Source of the DNA: Anaerolineaceae bacterium
GTDB taxonomy: Bacteria > Chloroflexota > Anaerolineae > Anaerolineales > Villigracilaceae
Length of the DNA stretch: 22,841 nucleotides
NCBI GenBank assembly: GCA_009885445.1
Contig: VFKQ01000101.1
Span: forward strand, 1-22,841
Reading direction: 5' to 3'
The translations under genes were made by a program, and so were the position numbers. How positions within the stretch are numbered: the stretch's first letter is position 1; every line of letters starts with the position of its first letter. Shown here piece after piece: positions 20,969 through 22,841 of this stretch. The notes below the pieces were generated by a model. The model did not search any database. It had not been told where the DNA came from and saw nothing but the letters and a program-made list of their open reading frames with translations.

Positions 20969-21936
20969 GCGTTGCCTCCTACCAAACGAACGTAAGCATC
21001 TTCGAGCGTTGGCTCGCGGACGACGACACGCCCGAGTCGTTGCCCGTCCAAAGCGGCCAGCACTTCGGGAACGGCTTCTGCCCCGCGCTGGGTCTGCACC
21101 ATCAACAATTGACGCTGGTCGTGCTCTTCAATCGAAACCGAGTCGACAAACGAAAGTGCGCGCACCTTTTCGATGGCTTCACTGGCCGCGCCGAAAGTTT
21201 CCACTTCGACCACCGAGAGATCGCTGACGTGTTTCTTGAGTCCGCTGGGCGTGTCGAGGGCGATGACGCCGCCCTGATTGATGACCGCGATGCGGTTGCA
21301 CAACATATCCGCTTCAAACATGTAGTGCGTGGTGAGCAGGATGGTTTTCTTTTGACTCTGTAGGTCGAGAATCACCTGTCGAAACTCGCGCGCCCCAACC
21401 GGGTCCAGCCCGATCGTGGGTTCGTCGAGAAAGAGAATGTCGGGGTCGTGGAGCAAAGTGCGCGCCACGTGCAGTCTTTGCTTCATGCCGCGCGAGTAGC
21501 CACCCACTTTTTCGTTGCCGCGTCCCGTCAGCCCGACCATTTCGAGCAGAGCGGGAATCCGCTTTTTCGAGATGTCGGGGTCGACGCCGTAGAGGCTGGC
21601 AAAGTAGCGCAGGTTGTCGTTGCCCGAGAGACGCCAATACAGTCCACGCTCGCCGCCGAAGATAAAACCGATGCGCTTGCGCACTTCGTTGGCCTGCTTG
21701 ACCACGTCAAAGCCGCCAACACGCGCATCGCCCGAAGTGGGAATCAGAAGCGTGGTCAGCATCTTGACGGTGGTGGTTTTACCCGCGCCGTTTGGCCCGA
21801 GCAATCCAAATAACTCGCCCTGCCCCACGGCAAATGAAATATCGCCGACGGCGACCACTTCCTTGATCGAGCGCCTAATCACGCCGATGACCGCGCGATA
21901 GACACGATGTAAATGATTGACTTCGATTGCGTCCAT
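20965..21936 (-). CDS. ABC transporter ATP-binding protein
   Basis: The 323-residue protein drives the adjacent ABC-2 permeases. Motifs: Walker A GPNGAGKTT (47-55), signature YSRGMKQR (147-154), Walker B ILFLDEP (167-173), and the H-switch in TTHYMFEAD. At the Q-loop the sequence is FIFGGERGLYWRLS, with no glutamine in the usual place; a branch of exporters is known to me with this GGERGLY form. A C-terminal domain of about 85 residues follows, as in DrrA/NatA-like ATPases. The gene is first in the exporter operon, with AAGGA as ribosome site. Its leader contains an AT-rich -10-like TAAAAT but no good -35. Confidence 0.94.
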   Translation of the reverse strand: MDAIEVNHLHRVYRAVIGVIRRSIKEVVAVGDISFAVGQGELFGLLGPNGAGKTTTVKMLTTLLIPTSGDARVGGFDVVKQANEVRKRIGFIFGGERGLYWRLSGNDNLRYFASLYGVDPDISKKRIPALLEMVGLTGRGNEKVGGYSRGMKQRLHVARTLLHDPDILFLDEPTIGLDPVGAREFRQVILDLQSQKKTILLTTHYMFEADMLCNRIAVINQGGVIALDTPSGLKKHVSDLSVVEVETFGAASEAIEKVRALSFVDSVSIEEHDQRQLLMVQTQRGAEAVPEVLAALDGQRLGRVVVREPTLEDAYVRLVGGNA

Positions 21937-21983
21937 TTGAGTCCTTGTGTGAAACGGGATGCTTGAATTTTACATGATTTCGC

Positions 21984-22016
21984 CCTCCCCAAAAAACCTT
22001 CTGAGGAGGGGTCTTG
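21984..22016. repeat. Small imperfect inverted repeat in the divergent gap
   Basis: CCCTCCCC and GGAGGGG-type arms surround an A-rich and T-rich centre between the ABC operon and the cyclophilin gene. The block resembles C-rich/G-rich dispersed hairpins but is imperfect, and its function is unknown. Confidence 0.35.
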
Positions 22017-22043
22017 GAATAAAGAAAGTTGTCGCGAGATGAA

Positions 22044-22072
22044 TTGCCTTCCCGCATAAACTCATGTATAGT
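22044..22072 (+). promoter_or_regulatory. Candidate sigma-70 promoter for the cyclophilin gene
   Basis: TTGCCT (22044-22049) and TATAGT (22067-22072) are spaced by 17 bases. The predicted transcript start is near 22079, giving a leader of about 28 bases that includes the GAGG ribosome site before the ATG at 22107. Confidence 0.68.
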
Positions 22073-22106
22073 TGGTAAAGAAATCCTTTAGAAAACGAGG
22101 TTAACA

Positions 22107-22763
22107 ATGAGTAGTAAAAGAGATGCATTACGTGAACGCAAACGCCAGCAAGAGTTGCAGGCCAGAACGATTCGCTATGCGGCGATTGCAGTGGTGGTAC
22201 TCGTGGCAATCGCCTTTTTGTGGTCGACCCTCTCCAAGTCCGGCCTGAGCGGGACGAAGCAATGGTCCAGTGCGCCGCCGATGACGATTGACCCGGATGT
22301 GCAATACTTTGCCACCGTGAACATGGCCAGGGGCGGCGAGTTCGTCATTCAACTTTACGCAGACAAAGCGCCGATCACCGTCAACAGTTTTGTGTTTCTT
22401 GCCCGTCAGGGATTTTTCAACGGCACGACTTTTCACCGCGTGCTGGAGGGATTCATGGCCCAGGGCGGCGACCCAACCGGTTCCGGAGCGGGTGGGCCCG
22501 GCTACGAATTTGTCAACGAATTCAACGATCTCGCCTTCGACAAAGCCGGCGTGGTGGCCATGGCAAACTCCGGGCCGAATACGAACGGCAGTCAATTCTT
22601 CATTATGTTCGGTCCGTTTGGACTCTCGGGGAGTGACTACACCATTTTTGGTCAGGTCATCAGCGGCATGGACGCCGTCAACGCCATCACACGGCGTGAC
22701 CCGCAGACCAACCCGGATTTCAGCGGCGATGTCATCGAAAGCATTACGATTTCGGAGCGGTAG
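22107..22763 (+). CDS. Membrane-anchored cyclophilin-type peptidyl-prolyl isomerase
   Basis: Cyclophilins speed cis-trans isomerisation of proline bonds during folding. The 218-residue protein has a basic N-terminus (1-23), one membrane helix (about 24-42, YAAIAVVVLVAIAFLW), a spacer, and a cyclophilin domain (about 65-218) with FHRVLEGFMAQGGDPTGSGAGGPGY and NSGPNTNGSQFFI. The charge pattern places the catalytic domain outside the cytoplasm. The substrate groove keeps Arg in FHRV, Phe and Gln in FMAQGG, but the usual His near the C-terminus (LDGKHTVFG in relatives) is SDYTIFG here. The start has GAGG upstream. The gene is divergent from the ABC exporter operon and ends at a strong terminator. 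Confidence 0.93.
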   Translation: MSSKRDALRERKRQQELQARTIRYAAIAVVVLVAIAFLWSTLSKSGLSGTKQWSSAPPMTIDPDVQYFATVNMARGGEFVIQLYADKAPITVNSFVFLARQGFFNGTTFHRVLEGFMAQGGDPTGSGAGGPGYEFVNEFNDLAFDKAGVVAMANSGPNTNGSQFFIMFGPFGLSGSDYTIFGQVISGMDAVNAITRRDPQTNPDFSGDVIESITISER

Positions 22764-22775
22764 ATAAGTTCGGGC

Positions 22776-22816
22776 AAAAAAGTGACAGTCACCTTAAAGG
22801 TGACTGTCACTTTTTT
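22776..22816. terminator. Terminator after the cyclophilin gene
   Basis: Arms of 20 bases (22776-22795 and 22797-22816) pair perfectly. The core is GTGACAGTCACC and its complement, flanked by A6 and T6. The U-run makes it a strong bidirectional terminator. Nothing is recognisable from 22817 to the end of the window. Confidence 0.93.
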
Positions 22817-22841
22817 AGTACTTCGTGATTTGCCTGTTCGA

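Noticed and set aside
21937..22000. Promoter for the ABC exporter operon
   Set aside because: A TAAAAT -10-like box is present, but no -35 of reasonable quality is found at 16-18 bases, so it is not listed as a feature.

Overview
The window reads as a continuous piece of chromosome from a bacterium of the Chloroflexota, most likely an Anaerolineae-type lineage. This is an inference from moderate-to-high GC content, the gene styles (lone tatA with fabF/fabH, PIG-L deacetylase, TM-anchored cyclophilin) and a pair of winged-helix proteins that I associate with that phylum. No database search was possible. There are 22 protein genes and one tRNA. No phage, IS transposase, CRISPR array or rRNA is visible.

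Layout. At the left edge a 5'-truncated DUF255/YyaL thioredoxin-fold protein lies on the + strand (1-2022) and ends at a bidirectional terminator. A long minus-strand run follows, listed here right to left in transcription order. (a) 15675-14460: PIG-L/LmbE deacetylase and a PilZ c-di-GMP receptor. (b) 14343-13613: a VOC (glyoxalase-fold) protein and a DUF6958-like protein behind a very clean promoter/operator. (c) 13234-7125: two linked proteins with winged-helix-like segments, then tRNA-Arg(UCU), Hsp20, Lon protease, a CheY-like receiver and MogA/MoaB, with almost no gaps. (d) EF-P with its own promoter, and a small Cys-rich protein. (e) a HAD-DinB fusion protein, FabF, FabH and TatA. From 15777 to 16985 a + strand MetB-like cystathionine gamma-synthase/lyase gene lies divergent to (a). 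It is followed by heptad repeats, a fold-back element and a shared terminator. On the right, a minus-strand group holds an ABC exporter (ATPase plus two ABC-2 permeases), a deoxynucleoside kinase and a cNMP-binding PP2C/SpoIIE phosphatase. A + strand membrane-anchored cyclophilin closes the window.

How the genes fit together. Protein quality control (Hsp20, Lon, cyclophilin, EF-P), fatty-acid synthesis (FabF, FabH), molybdopterin and sulfur amino-acid metabolism, signalling (receiver, PilZ, cNMP-PP2C) and export (Tat, ABC-2) are all represented, so this is mainly housekeeping territory.

The least explained items are these: the two winged-helix-like proteins (11179-13196) that head a tRNA/Hsp20/Lon run; a palindrome containing GAAC-N4-GTTC that exactly fills a consensus promoter at 14315-14343; an EF-P with Arg instead of Lys at the loop tip; a HAD-DinB fusion; and several different 7-bp and 8-bp tandem arrays placed at gene borders (5975, 6411, 7121, 16985, 20070 and 20125). 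A 172-bp fold-back element (17100-17271) and a hairpin repeat absorbed in frame into the YyaL gene are further signs of mobile or expanding small repeats.
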